DNA from: Robiginitomaculum sp.
Lineage (GTDB): Bacteria; Pseudomonadota; Alphaproteobacteria; Caulobacterales; Maricaulaceae
DNA length: 64,000 nucleotides
Direction of reading: 5' to 3'
Assembly (NCBI GenBank): GCA_016765135.1
Contig: JAESQN010000045.1
Location: 62,001 to 126,000, forward strand
This document shows, one piece after another, positions 43,989-53,467 of the stretch. The stretch's first letter is position 1. Every line of letters begins with the position of its first letter. Both the position numbers and the translations under genes were made by a program. The notes beneath the pieces are model-generated. The model was not told the origin of the DNA. It searched no databases and worked only from the letters and a program-made list of their open reading frames with translations.

Positions 43989-46760
43989 ATGTTAGGTATC
44001 GCGAAAAAAATGTTTGGCACGGAAAATGACCGTAAGCTCAAAAAAATGCAGCCAACGGTCGAGAAAATCAATGCCGTAGAGCCACAGTTCGAAGCCCTGA
44101 GCGACGAACAGCTCAAAGCCAAAACCCTGGAGTTTCGTCAGCGGTTTAAGGACGGCGAGAGCCTTGATGATCTGTTGGTGGAAAGCTTTGCCACAGTACG
44201 CGAAGCCGCCAAACGCACATTGGGCCAGCGCCATTATGATGTGCAGCTTATCGGCGGCATGTCCCTGCACCGGGGCGAAATCGCCGAAATGCGCACGGGT
44301 GAAGGTAAAACCCTGGTGGCAACCTTGGCGGTGTATCTCAACTCTATACCCGAGCGCGGCGTACATGTGGTCACGGTCAATGATTATTTGGCGACACGGG
44401 ACGCCGAGTGGATGGGCGAGATTTACGCATTTCTCGGCCTGACCACCGGATGTGTGGTGCACGGGTTGGACGATAACCAGCGCAAAGATGCTTATAATTG
44501 CGATGTCACCTACGGTACCAATAACGAATTTGGCTTTGATTATCTGCGTGATAATATGAAATACTCGATCGAAACCATGGCCCAGCGCGGCCATCATTTC
44601 GCGATTATCGACGAGATCGATTCTATCCTCATCGACGAAGCCCGTACGCCCCTGATTATTTCCGGGCCAACGGATGACCGTTCCGATTTTTATATGCGCA
44701 TCGACACCTTTATTCCGCTGATCGACGAGGGCGGCTATGAAGTTGACGAAAAGGCGCGCACCGCCGTGTTTAATGAAGAGGGCACGGAGCAGATCGAGGG
44801 ACTTCTACGCGAACATGGCCTTTTGGAAGGCGAGAGCCTGTATGATGTGGAAAATGTCACCATAGTCCACCATATTAACCAGGCATTACGTGCTCATAAG
44901 CTCTATGTGCGCGACAAGGACTATATCGTCAAGGATCACCAGGTCATGCTGATCGACGAATTTACCGGGCGTATGATGGAAGGCCGGCGCTTGTCAGAAG
45001 GCTTGCATCAGGCCATTGAAGCCAAAGAAAAAGTTGAAATCCAGCCTGAAAACATCACGCTGGCATCCGTCACTTTCCAAAACTATTTTAGATTATTCGA
45101 AAAACTGTCCGGCATGACCGGGACGGCCGTCACCGAGGCATCGGAGTTTTTTGATATTTATAAATTGAACGTGCTGGAAATCCCGACCAACCGCCCCATT
45201 ACCCGTATTGACGACGAGGATGTGATTTACCGTACCGAACGCGAAAAGTTTGATGCTATTATCGAGGAAGTTCGCGAATGCCAGGCCAAGGGTCAACCTA
45301 TGTTGGTCGGTACTGTGTCCATCGAGAAATCAGAACTTTTATCAAAATACCTGACCGACAGAGACGTACGGCACCAGGTCCTGAACGCCCGTTATCACGA
45401 GCAAGAGGCTACGATCATCGCCCAAGCTGGCGTACCTGGCACCATCACTATCGCCACCAATATGGCCGGGCGCGGTACGGATATTCAACTCGGCGGCAAT
45501 CTGGATATGCGCATTGAACAAGAAGCGGTTGAAGGCGAAAGCGAAAAGGCACGGGCCGCACGAATTGAAAAATTGACCAAGGAAGTTGCGCTACTTAAAC
45601 AACAAACGCTGGACGCGGGCGGGCTTTATGTATTGGGCACGGAGCGCCATGAAAGCCGCCGTATTGATAACCAACTTAGAGGCCGAACCGGTCGCCAAGG
45701 TGATCCGGGACGCTCTAAATTTTATATCTCGACCGAAGATGACCTTATGCGGATTTTTGGCGGCGACCGTCTTAAAAACATGATGGGTAAAATGGGTTGG
45801 GAAGAAGGCGAGAGCCTGACCAACCGCTTTATGTCCAAAGCCGTGGAACGGGCCCAGGTTCGGGTCGAGGCGCGCAATTTCGACATTCGTAAAAACTTGC
45901 TGAAATATGACGATGTGCAAAACGACCAGCGCAAAACCATATTCGAACAACGTCTTGAGTTTATGACCGATGATGATGTGTCTGACGTGGTTGAGGATAT
46001 GCGCCACCAGATTTGCGAAGATATTATTGATGTCCACGTCCCTAAAAAAGCCTATGCAGAGCAGTGGGATATTGAGGGTTTGACCAGTGAGACTGAACGC
46101 CTGTTAAACTTGCAACTACCATTTGCTGAATGGGCGGCGGAAGAAGGCATTGCGGACGAGGAAATGCTGGAACGGTTGATGACCGCTTCCGATGATCGTT
46201 TTAAAGAACGCACTGAAAAAATTGACCGCCCAACCATGCAGGCGGTGGAAAAACAGATACTCCTACAAGTGATTGACGAAAATTGGCGCGAACATTTGCA
46301 ACAGCTTGATCACCTTAAATCCGTAGTTGGTTGGCGTTCTTACGGCCAACGCGATCCGCTGAACGAATATAAATCCGAAGCTTTCACCCTGTTTGACCAA
46401 CTTTTAACCGACTTGCGTGAGGGTGTAACCCGCATGTTGATGAATTTACAGTTCCAGGCACGCGCCCCCGAACCTGCTCAGGCTGATGTGTTTAACGCGG
46501 ACGATTACGCCGACTTTGATCCCGGCGCATTCACCGGGCAACCAGAACGCGGATCAGAAAACCGTCCACCACCCGGCTCACCTATAATGGCCCGCTCACC
46601 CCAAGACATGCTGGCGCAGTCTGCTTCTGGGGCCGCACCAAATGCTACGTCTAGTTTCGACATAGACGCCTATGTAGCTCAAAACGGTCGCATTCCCCGC
46701 AACGCAGCCTGCCCCTGTACTTCAGGCAAAAAATTCAAACACTGTCACGGCAAGCTTTAA
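43989..46760 (+). CDS. secA: Preprotein translocase ATPase SecA
   Basis: 923 residues. Walker [12 protein letters not shown] (about 101-111), [34 protein letters not shown], and [25 protein letters not shown] cover the DEAD motor. The C-terminal zinc tail [14 protein letters not shown] that binds SecB and lipids is intact. It drives proteins through SecYEG. Its stop overlaps the stop of the convergent hydrolase gene by 4 bases. Confidence 0.97.
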   Translation: MLGIAKKMFGTENDRKLKKMQPTVEKINAVEPQFEALSDEQLKAKTLEFRQRFKDGESLDDLLVESFATVREAAKRTLGQRHYDVQLIGGMSLHRGEIAEMRTGEGKTLVATLAVYLNSIPERGVHVVTVNDYLATRDAEWMGEIYAFLGLTTGCVVHGLDDNQRKDAYNCDVTYGTNNEFGFDYLRDNMKYSIETMAQRGHHFAIIDEIDSILIDEARTPLIISGPTDDRSDFYMRIDTFIPLIDEGGYEVDEKARTAVFNEEGTEQIEGLLREHGLLEGESLYDVENVTIVHHINQALRAHKLYVRDKDYIVKDHQVMLIDEFTGRMMEGRRLSEGLHQAIEAKEKVEIQPENITLASVTFQNYFRLFEKLSGMTGTAVTEASEFFDIYKLNVLEIPTNRPITRIDDEDVIYRTEREKFDAIIEEVRECQAKGQPMLVGTVSIEKSELLSKYLTDRDVRHQVLNARYHEQEATIIAQAGVPGTITIATNMAGRGTDIQLGGNLDMRIEQEAVEGESEKARAARIEKLTKEVALLKQQTLDAGGLYVLGTERHESRRIDNQLRGRTGRQGDPGRSKFYISTEDDLMRIFGGDRLKNMMGKMGWEEGESLTNRFMSKAVERAQVRVEARNFDIRKNLLKYDDVQNDQRKTIFEQRLEFMTDDDVSDVVEDMRHQICEDIIDVHVPKKAYAEQWDIEGLTSETERLLNLQLPFAEWAAEEGIADEEMLERLMTASDDRFKERTEKIDRPTMQAVEKQILLQVIDENWREHLQQLDHLKSVVGWRSYGQRDPLNEYKSEAFTLFDQLLTDLREGVTRMLMNLQFQARAPEPAQADVFNADDYADFDPGAFTGQPERGSENRPPPGSPIMARSPQDMLAQSASGAAPNATSSFDIDAYVAQNGRIPRNAACPCTSGKKFKHCHGKL

Positions 46761-47563
46761 GGGCGAGCTGCCGCCACAAACTCACGGATATGCTCCGGCA
46801 TGTCGGTGTTCCATAATTGGTGCCCACCGCCTTTAATCAGGACGAATGTCTTATCACCATGATGTAAGTCGAACAGGGCTTTGCCTTGAGTATAGGGGAT
46901 GAGAGTGTCTGCATCTCCGTGCAGCATCAGCAGAGGTTCATCCACGAACGGTATTCTTAAATCCGAACGGTATTTGTCCTTCAAGAGCAAGGATGTGGGA
47001 AACCACGGCATTTGTTTGCGGGCCATTGCCTGCATGGATAGAAATGGGGCTGATAATATCAGTCCAGCCGCCTGACGCTCACTGGCCACATGCACCGCAC
47101 TGGCCGCGCCCAGGCTGTCGCCGTGTAGAATGATGCGCTCGGGGTTGATGCCTTTCTCTAAAAGCGCATCATAATTGGCCAGTGACGTGCGTAAAATATC
47201 CCGTTCATTGGGCTTGCCGGGATTGCCTGCATAGCCTGGATATTCCACGGCAAGATAACCAATGCCCCACTGTCTGAACGCTTCGAGATGTACGGTGTGT
47301 TCATAGGCGGTACTGCCATTGCCGTGCATAAACATGACCACGGGCGCACTATCGTCTGGTGGTGGCATGTATATGGATTTAAGCGTACCAACCCCTTGCA
47401 CCTCAATGGGCAAAACCTGCTCACTATGTTCGGATAAAAACCAGTCCGGAATCCCGCCTTTTGGCGGGAAATACATAAAACTGCGCTGGGCCAGGTACAC
47501 AAACAAAAGCGCGACCAGATATAATCCTGCCGCGCCTATAATTATCCATAAAAGGAACTTCAT
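46757..47563 (-). CDS. Membrane-anchored alpha/beta hydrolase
   Basis: 268 residues. One N-terminal hydrophobic helix (about 3-25) anchors an alpha/beta hydrolase with [12 protein letters not shown] (oxyanion loop), the nucleophile elbow [10 protein letters not shown], a late Asp in [10 protein letters not shown] and His in GGGHQLW. It belongs to the ABHD13/YfhR-like group. It overlaps the pntB stop and is the last gene of the pnt operon; no role in NADPH metabolism is known. Confidence 0.85.
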   Translation of the reverse strand: MKFLLWIIIGAAGLYLVALLFVYLAQRSFMYFPPKGGIPDWFLSEHSEQVLPIEVQGVGTLKSIYMPPPDDSAPVVMFMHGNGSTAYEHTVHLEAFRQWGIGYLAVEYPGYAGNPGKPNERDILRTSLANYDALLEKGINPERIILHGDSLGAASAVHVASERQAAGLILSAPFLSMQAMARKQMPWFPTSLLLKDKYRSDLRIPFVDEPLLMLHGDADTLIPYTQGKALFDLHHGDKTFVLIKGGGHQLWNTDMPEHIREFVAAARP

Positions 47564-48969
47564 TAAAGCGCCTTGATGATGTCCTCGACCATTTTCTTAG
47601 CGTCGGCGAGCAGCATCATGGTGCCGTCGGCGTAGAACAGATCATTATCTATGCCCGCATAACCTGCGGACAATGAGCGTTTGACGAACAACACGGTTGT
47701 AGCCTTATCCACATCCAAGATGGGCATGCCGTATATGGGGCTTTCCGGGTCGGTCTTAGCGGCCGGGTTGGTGACGTCATTGGCCCCGATAACAAAGGCA
47801 ACGTCGGCATTGGCAAATTCCGAATTGATATCTTCAAGCTCGAACACCTCATCATACGGCACATTGGCTTCAGCCAACAATACATTCATATGGCCCGGCA
47901 TACGGCCCGCCACCGGGTGAATGGCATAGACCACATCAACGCCTTCTTCTTTAAGCTTGTCGGCCATTTCGCGGGTGGCATGTTGGGCCTGGGCGACGGC
48001 GAGACCATATCCCGGCACGATGATAACCTTGCTTGCGTTCTTCATAATAAAGGCCGCATCATCCGCCGAGCCGCGCTTGACCGGACGCTGTTCTTTATCG
48101 CCGCTATTGCCGCCAGAGCTTTCCGCACCAAACCCGCCGAGGATAACGCTAAAGAAACTCCGGTTCATGGCTTTGCACATGATATACGATAGAATGGCAC
48201 CACTTGAGCCGACCAAAGCACCGGTCACGATCAACGCCATATTGCCGATCGTAAAGCCGAGCGCCGCCGCAGCCCAACCCGAATATGAATTGAGCATGGA
48301 GATTACCACAGGCATGTCGGCGCCACCAATGGGGATAATCAACAAAAAACCGAGCACCAAAGTAATGCCGATAATCGCCCAAAATACGCCCGGCAGTGTG
48401 CCGCCAGATTTCATCAACATGCCAATCAGTACGGCCACTGAGAGACCCAGTAACAGGTTAACCAAATGCTGGCCTTTAAATGTAATAGGCGCGCCGGACA
48501 TATTGCCGTTTAATTTGGCAAAGGCGATGACCGAGCCGCTGAATGTGATGGCACCAATGGCTGCACCCAAAGATAGCTCCAACAGACTAATAGCTTTGAT
48601 CTGGCCAAACTCACCGATGCCGAAACTTGCGGGCGCGAAAAACGCCGCTACGGCCACAAAAACGGCCGCTAAACCCACCAAAGAATGAAAGCCGGCAATC
48701 AATTGCGGCATGTCGGTCATGGGGATTTTCTTGGCGATAAGCGCCCCGATAGAGCCGCCGATCACCAGCGCCACAAGCACCAAGCCCAGCGCAAACCCGG
48801 TCACACCAGCAAATAGCAACGTCGTGACAATAGCAATGGCAATACCGACCATGCCAAACACATTCCCGCGTCTGGACGTTGCCGGAGACGAAAGCCCGCG
48901 CAAAGCCATAATGAAAAGAACGCCGGAAATGACGTAGAGAATAGCGGCGAGATTAGGTGTCATGGTCAT
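47563..48969 (-). CDS. pntB: NAD(P) transhydrogenase subunit beta PntB
   Basis: 468 residues. About eight to nine membrane helices (5-260) are followed by the NADP-binding domain III: VIIVPGYGLAVAQAQHATREM, VDVVYAIHPVAGRMPGHMNVLLAEANVPYD, VIGANDVTNPAAKTDPESPIYGMPIL and VKRSLSAGYAGIDNDLFY. With PntAA and PntAB it couples proton entry to NADPH formation. Two ATGs are possible (48969, 48963); both lie inside the end of hepT, so pntB translation follows that of the toxin gene. Confidence 0.95.
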   Translation of the reverse strand: MTMTPNLAAILYVISGVLFIMALRGLSSPATSRRGNVFGMVGIAIAIVTTLLFAGVTGFALGLVLVALVIGGSIGALIAKKIPMTDMPQLIAGFHSLVGLAAVFVAVAAFFAPASFGIGEFGQIKAISLLELSLGAAIGAITFSGSVIAFAKLNGNMSGAPITFKGQHLVNLLLGLSVAVLIGMLMKSGGTLPGVFWAIIGITLVLGFLLIIPIGGADMPVVISMLNSYSGWAAAALGFTIGNMALIVTGALVGSSGAILSYIMCKAMNRSFFSVILGGFGAESSGGNSGDKEQRPVKRGSADDAAFIMKNASKVIIVPGYGLAVAQAQHATREMADKLKEEGVDVVYAIHPVAGRMPGHMNVLLAEANVPYDEVFELEDINSEFANADVAFVIGANDVTNPAAKTDPESPIYGMPILDVDKATTVLFVKRSLSAGYAGIDNDLFYADGTMMLLADAKKMVEDIIKAL

Positions 48970-49306
48970 GTTCGTTTTCCAGTACTTTATTAAGTTGGCT
49001 TATTAATTCAGGCAGCTCATTTTTTACAATTTGATAAATTACATCTAAATCAACACGCATATAGGCATGGGCCAAAATAATACGTGATCCAATAATTTTC
49101 TTCCACGGGATGGTCTTTGTAGCCTCTCTAAATTCCGGTTTGATATGTGTAGCGGCTTCGCCAACGATTTCAACCAAACGCGAAATAGCAAGATTAGCTA
49201 ACTCATTCTCAACAAACTCCTCAACCGTTTGTGTTCCCAAAAAATCGACTGCTTTTTGAGAATAAACACGCATGTCCTGTAAGCGGTATTTAAGCAGTTT
49301 ATCCAT
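48953..49306 (-). CDS. hepT: HepT-family toxin (HEPN domain)
   Basis: 117 residues. RIILAHAYMRVDLDVIY holds the RX4HXY motif (Arg75, His80, Tyr82) of HEPN RNase toxins; the N-terminal helices ([20 protein letters not shown]) fit too. In Shewanella the antitoxin MntA adds AMP groups to a Tyr of HepT to silence it. It overlaps mntA upstream and pntB downstream, inside the pnt operon. All motif residues are intact. Confidence 0.88.
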   Translation of the reverse strand: MDKLLKYRLQDMRVYSQKAVDFLGTQTVEEFVENELANLAISRLVEIVGEAATHIKPEFREATKTIPWKKIIGSRIILAHAYMRVDLDVIYQIVKNELPELISQLNKVLENEHDHDT

Positions 49307-49616
49307 AGAACTCTATCAAATCTTTTTCCATAAGTTCTTTGTGATGGGGTTTCAGGCAACGCCAATCAATCAAGTCAATATGGCAACCAAACTCCTCGTT
49401 TAACTCACTCCAAACACCACCCAGATCAAATAGAGAAACATTTCTTGATTTATCCAGTCGGTAGACTATGTCGATATCACTATCAGGCCGTGCATCCCCT
49501 CTGGCCCACGATCCGACAAGCCCGAACAATTCAATACCATACTCTCTGTCAATATCCGCTTGAACAGATTTAAGTTTGTCTATGATAATTTCGCGTGTGC
49601 GTTCCACGGCCCTCAC
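49299..49616 (-). CDS. mntA: MntA-family nucleotidyltransferase antitoxin
   Basis: 105 residues. [15 protein letters not shown] (35-49) is a perfect GSX10DXD nucleotidyltransferase signature, and a third acidic residue is offered by IDLIDW. It should AMPylate and block HepT. The start overlaps the end of pntAB (ATGA-type) and the stop overlaps hepT by 8 bases. The position within a housekeeping operon is unusual. Confidence 0.9.
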   Translation of the reverse strand: MRAVERTREIIIDKLKSVQADIDREYGIELFGLVGSWARGDARPDSDIDIVYRLDKSRNVSLFDLGGVWSELNEEFGCHIDLIDWRCLKPHHKELMEKDLIEFYG

Positions 49617-49948
49617 CCTTTCTTTTTATACATAGCCAACATACGCTGGGTGACGAGGAAGCCGCCGAAAATGTTTACGGCGCATAGGAGCGTAGCCACG
49701 AAGCCAAAACCACTGGATAGGTTTATACCTCCTGCTGCCCCCTTTAATGATGCAGACGAAACCGCCACCAGTGCGCCGACGATAATCACGCTGGATATTG
49801 CATTGGTCACAGCCATAAGCGGGGTGTGCAAGGCTGGCGTTACCGACCAGACCACATAGTAACCGACAAATATTGCCAGCACAAAAACTGTCAACTGAAA
49901 CACAACGGGCGAGACACCCACACCGCCAGCCATAATGATCATTTCCAT
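49613..49948 (-). CDS. pntAB: NAD(P) transhydrogenase subunit alpha part 2 PntAB
   Basis: 111 residues with three hydrophobic helices (about 10-35, 40-62, 80-100). [40 protein letters not shown] is the conserved core of the membrane part of the alpha subunit, and [31 protein letters not shown] ends it. The split alpha subunit is usual in alphaproteobacteria. A repeat element of 200 bases separates it from pntAA. Confidence 0.95.
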   Translation of the reverse strand: MEMIIMAGGVGVSPVVFQLTVFVLAIFVGYYVVWSVTPALHTPLMAVTNAISSVIIVGALVAVSSASLKGAAGGINLSSGFGFVATLLCAVNIFGGFLVTQRMLAMYKKKG

Positions 49949-49989
49949 ATTTGCATCCTGTTTTGTCTCAAAATAAATTTACAAACTTC

Positions 49990-50192
49990 TCCTTCCTCCG
50001 TTTTTCACGGGGGAAGTGCCGCAGCTCTTGCGTAGGCGATGGGGGCGCCGCTTTTGCACCAAGATGGTACTCCCAAGAGGTCGCGGCCTTGCAAAGCAAA
50101 GTGTGGCGATAGCTTAAAAGCGCGCAAGAGCACGCGCCCCCATCCCCCCTGCGGGGTACTTCCCCCACAAGAGGTAGGGGAAGAAAAAATGT
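49990..50192. repeat. Dispersed palindromic element inside the pnt operon
   Basis: The arms GGGGGAAGT (50009-50017) and ACTTCCCCC (50158-50166) bound a GC-rich body with GCTCTTGCG hairpins and two CCCCCATC blocks. Read on the other strand it shares AGTACCCCG-AGGGGGGATG and CCCCCATCGCCT with the copy at 19725-19850. It could fold into a long stem between pntAA and pntAB in the mRNA and change their ratio. Confidence 0.85.
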
Positions 50193-50209
50193 GTGAATTC
50201 ATCGCCATC

Positions 50210-51337
50210 CTATTTCAAGCGCTCGTGAACAACCGCGCCGTCTTTGGTCAGGGCACAACCTTGGATGATTTCGTCGTCCCAGTCTGGTGCGTATGCGCCG
50301 TCTTCCGCGGTTACCAACGGCAGAAAATTGCGAATATTTCTGGCAAATAATGCCGAGCTATCCGCCGCCATACGTGATGGCCAGTTTAGCAATCCGACGA
50401 TTTTAACGCCGCCCGCAGTTTCAACAATTTCGCCCGGCTTGACGCCCGCAACATTACCGCCGCGTTCAACCGCCAAATCGATCAGAACCGAGCCCGGCTT
50501 CATAGATTTTATCATGGCCTTGGTGATCAGTTTAGGAGCCGGACGTCCGGGTATCAGTGCCGTGGTGATAACAATATCTTGTTTGGCGATATGCTTGGCG
50601 GTGAGTTCGGCTTGTAGTTTTTGGTATTCCGGTGACATTTGCTTGGCGTAACCAGCCGCCGTTTCGGCCTCTTTAAATTCTTCGTTCTCCACCGCGATAA
50701 ACTTCGCGCCGAGTGAGGCTACTTGTTCCTTGGCTGCCGGGCGAACATCTGTGGCCGTAGTGACGGCACCGAGACGTCTGGCCGTAGCAATGGCCTGTAA
50801 ACCCGCAACCCCCGCCCCCATGATAAAGGCTTTGGCGGGCGCGATTGTACCAGCCGCCGTCATCATCATCGGAAATGCGCGGCCATAAATCGCCGCCGCT
50901 TCGACCATGCTGCGGTAGCCCGCAAGATTGGATTGTGACGATAATATATCCATGCTCTGGGCCCGGGATATGCGCGGAATGTATTCAGCCGCATAAGCCG
51001 TTATTCCGGCTTTGGCGCAGGCTTTGGCATAATCAGGCTGGTCGGTCGGATTGAGCAGGCCGAAAATGCCGGCACCCTTTTTCATCTTGGCAATGAGTGC
51101 CCTGGAACCGCCATTGATCGACATGACAAAATCTGCCGCTTTAACACATGCATCATTGGTCGCGCTGATGCTTGCACCTGCGCTCTTATAATCCGCATCG
51201 CTGAAATGAGCTTTTTTGCCAGAGCCTTTGGTGACGTTGACGGAATGCCCACCTGCCACATAAAATTTCACCGCATCAGGCGTGGCCGCTACACGAGCTT
51301 CATCTGCTCCAGTTTCTTTTATGACTGCAATTTTCAA
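50210..51337 (-). CDS. pntAA: NAD(P) transhydrogenase subunit alpha part 1 PntAA
   Basis: 375 residues. MKIAVIKETGADEARVAATPD is the alanine-dehydrogenase/PntA N-terminus; SQSNLAGYRSMVEAA, FIMGAGVAGLQAIATARRLGAVTTATDVRP (NAD site) and RPAPKLITKAMIKSMKPGSVLIDLAVERGGN follow. It is the soluble NAD(H)-binding domain I. The CoxIV-like gene lies 10 bases upstream. Confidence 0.95.
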   Translation of the reverse strand: MKIAVIKETGADEARVAATPDAVKFYVAGGHSVNVTKGSGKKAHFSDADYKSAGASISATNDACVKAADFVMSINGGSRALIAKMKKGAGIFGLLNPTDQPDYAKACAKAGITAYAAEYIPRISRAQSMDILSSQSNLAGYRSMVEAAAIYGRAFPMMMTAAGTIAPAKAFIMGAGVAGLQAIATARRLGAVTTATDVRPAAKEQVASLGAKFIAVENEEFKEAETAAGYAKQMSPEYQKLQAELTAKHIAKQDIVITTALIPGRPAPKLITKAMIKSMKPGSVLIDLAVERGGNVAGVKPGEIVETAGGVKIVGLLNWPSRMAADSSALFARNIRNFLPLVTAEDGAYAPDWDDEIIQGCALTKDGAVVHERLK

Positions 51338-51347
51338 GAGATTACCC

Positions 51348-51644
51348 TTAGTTAAGAACGGAAACTAATATACCGATAAGCCCTGTCAGAAATGCCAGGC
51401 CGATCAGAGTGGCAATCCAGCCCCCACCAAGCTTAAATACAGGCGTAAGAATGACGCCAACAATAAAAGTAGCAATCAATGCCGGAAACCAAGCTATATT
51501 AGCGCCAAACACTAGGATTGGCATCAACAGAACGACGACGAAAAAAACAGTGAAAAATGCGGATAGGCGTACAAAACCTGAAAATGTTTTATCCTGCCCA
51601 TCAATCGGCATATTACCGTGAATATATTCAGAATGTTCAGCCAT
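51348..51644 (-). CDS. aa3-type cytochrome oxidase subunit IV-like small membrane protein
   Basis: 98 residues. The polar N-terminus MAEHSEYIHGNMPIDGQDKTF leading into a first helix (FVRLSAFFTVFFVVVLLMPIL) matches the short bacterial aa3 subunit IV family, which in many alphaproteobacteria is encoded just before pntAA. Two more helices follow here, so it is longer than the 45-residue forms. It heads the pnt operon. Confidence 0.75.
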   Translation of the reverse strand: MAEHSEYIHGNMPIDGQDKTFSGFVRLSAFFTVFFVVVLLMPILVFGANIAWFPALIATFIVGVILTPVFKLGGGWIATLIGLAFLTGLIGILVSVLN

Positions 51645-51893
51645 GTGTGTCTCCCTTTTCTCTATGATATACGTTCAATTAGCATGGGAACAACACCGCA
51701 CACAAGTGCCGAGACGAAACTAAAGGCCAAATAAAATAAACTTGTCTGTTTTTAAATATAATTGCCTGACTTTAAGAGCATTTTTACGCCTTTGCTTCAT
51801 ATTGTACTTTCAAAAGAGCCGGGAAAATCCGGTCGTCATGCTTATGGGCCCGGGTATATGTCGGACTGTAAGTGTAAATAAACAGGTGAAAAC

Positions 51894-53360
51894 ATGGCTA
51901 AAACGGTACTTATCGTTGACGATGACCCGACCCAGCGCCGCATATTGCAGGCGGTGATCGAAAAAAGTGGGTTTTCTACATTGCAAGCATCTGATGGTGA
52001 TGCCGCCTTGGAGATTGCCCTATCGCCTGACGGCAAAAAAATTGACCTTATGCTGTTGGATTTGGTGATGCCGGGCCGCAACGGCATGGATACGCTTGAA
52101 GAACTAACTCGGCGGCGCTCAGAATTACCCGTAATCGTCTTAACGGGCAAAGGCAGTATTGATGCCGTGGTAGCCGCCATGCAGGCGGGGGCGCGGGATT
52201 TCCTAGTTAAGCCCGCTAGCCGTGAACGTATTATCGTGTCTTTACGCAATGCGCTGGAAATGAAAACCCTCGTGGGCGAAGTCACGCGCTTGCAAAAAAG
52301 CAATGCCGGAGAACTAACATTCGACGATCTTATCGGCAATGCCACTTCCATGCGCAGCGTTGTAGCCATGGGCGAACGCGGTGCCAAAGCCAATATCCCC
52401 ATCCTGATCACGGGCGAAAGCGGTGTTGGTAAAGAAGTGGTGGCCCGCGCCATACAAGGCACATCCGAACGGGTAGGCCGGCCATTTATTACGGTCAATT
52501 GCGGGGCTATTCCGGAAAATCTGGTGGAAAGCATTTTATTTGGCCATGAAAAAGGCAGCTTTACCGGGGCCAATTCAAAACATTTAGGCAAGTTTCAAGA
52601 AGCTTCAACGGGCACATTATTCCTGGACGAGGTTGGGGAATTACCTTTGGAGATGCAGGTGAAACTTTTGCGGGTTTTACAAGAAGGCGAAGTCGACCCC
52701 ATCGGTTCCAAACGTCCGGTCAAAGTGGATGTGCGGATTATCTCCGCTACCAACAAGGACTTGGCCCAAGCGGTCAAGGACAAGGAATTTCGCGAGGATT
52801 TGTATTACCGCCTCAATGTGTTTCCTATCGAAATTCCAGCCCTTAGAGATCGCCGTGAAGACATCCCTGCCCTGCTTGAGCATTTCATCAAACGGGTCAA
52901 TGCCCAGGAACGGCGCAGTGTGCGCGGTGTTGATAGTACGGCACTGGATATGCTCAAAAGCTTTGATTGGCCGGGTAATGTACGCCAATTGGAAAATGCG
53001 GTTTTTAGGGCGGTTATACTGTCGGACGGGCACACATTAATGAGCCAGGATTTCCCGCAAATTTCCGGCCTGACCCCAATCATTCCAGCCCAAGAAATGG
53101 CCAGCATGGTTGAAGAAAATGATACAACACAAAAGGACGAGCAAGAGGATGCGAGCAAAACCTATCAGTTTTTGGATCGTAGCGGTCACCTGCGCTCCCT
53201 TGAAGACATAGAGCGCGACCTCATCCAGTTCGCCATCGAGACCTATTCAGGTCACATGTCAGAAGTGGCCAGACGCCTCGGCATAGGCCGCTCAACCCTG
53301 TACCGCAAAGTCCGAGAGCATGAGCTGGACGTGGAGACAAAACGAGCTGCGGGTGGGTAA
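51894..53360 (+). CDS. NtrC-family sigma-54-dependent response regulator
   Basis: 488 residues in three domains. The receiver (1-120) has VDDDPTQRR and the acceptor Asp in MLLDLVMPG. The AAA+ activator domain (about 148-375) has Walker A GESGVGKE (174-181) and a sigma-54 contact loop GSFTGA (about 221-226), in place of the usual GAFTGA. The Fis-type helix-turn-helix is at the end (EVARRLGIGRSTLYRKVREH). It should switch on RpoN promoters. No histidine kinase is adjacent, and the target is unknown. The Ser variant of the loop is also seen in working activators. Confidence 0.92.
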   Translation: MAKTVLIVDDDPTQRRILQAVIEKSGFSTLQASDGDAALEIALSPDGKKIDLMLLDLVMPGRNGMDTLEELTRRRSELPVIVLTGKGSIDAVVAAMQAGARDFLVKPASRERIIVSLRNALEMKTLVGEVTRLQKSNAGELTFDDLIGNATSMRSVVAMGERGAKANIPILITGESGVGKEVVARAIQGTSERVGRPFITVNCGAIPENLVESILFGHEKGSFTGANSKHLGKFQEASTGTLFLDEVGELPLEMQVKLLRVLQEGEVDPIGSKRPVKVDVRIISATNKDLAQAVKDKEFREDLYYRLNVFPIEIPALRDRREDIPALLEHFIKRVNAQERRSVRGVDSTALDMLKSFDWPGNVRQLENAVFRAVILSDGHTLMSQDFPQISGLTPIIPAQEMASMVEENDTTQKDEQEDASKTYQFLDRSGHLRSLEDIERDLIQFAIETYSGHMSEVARRLGIGRSTLYRKVREHELDVETKRAAGG

Positions 53361-53467
53361 TAAATCCGCTAAACCAATGCCTACGTTCAAGAAGGCTTAA
53401 CCATTATCACGCTATGCTCACGTTACATCACGTTTATGTGATTTACTGAATTTATGCGGAAAATAAA

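Noticed and set aside
51842-52591. Minus-strand 249-codon frame
   Set aside because: It lies wholly antisense to the NtrC-type regulator and has a random, Ser/Arg-rich composition.
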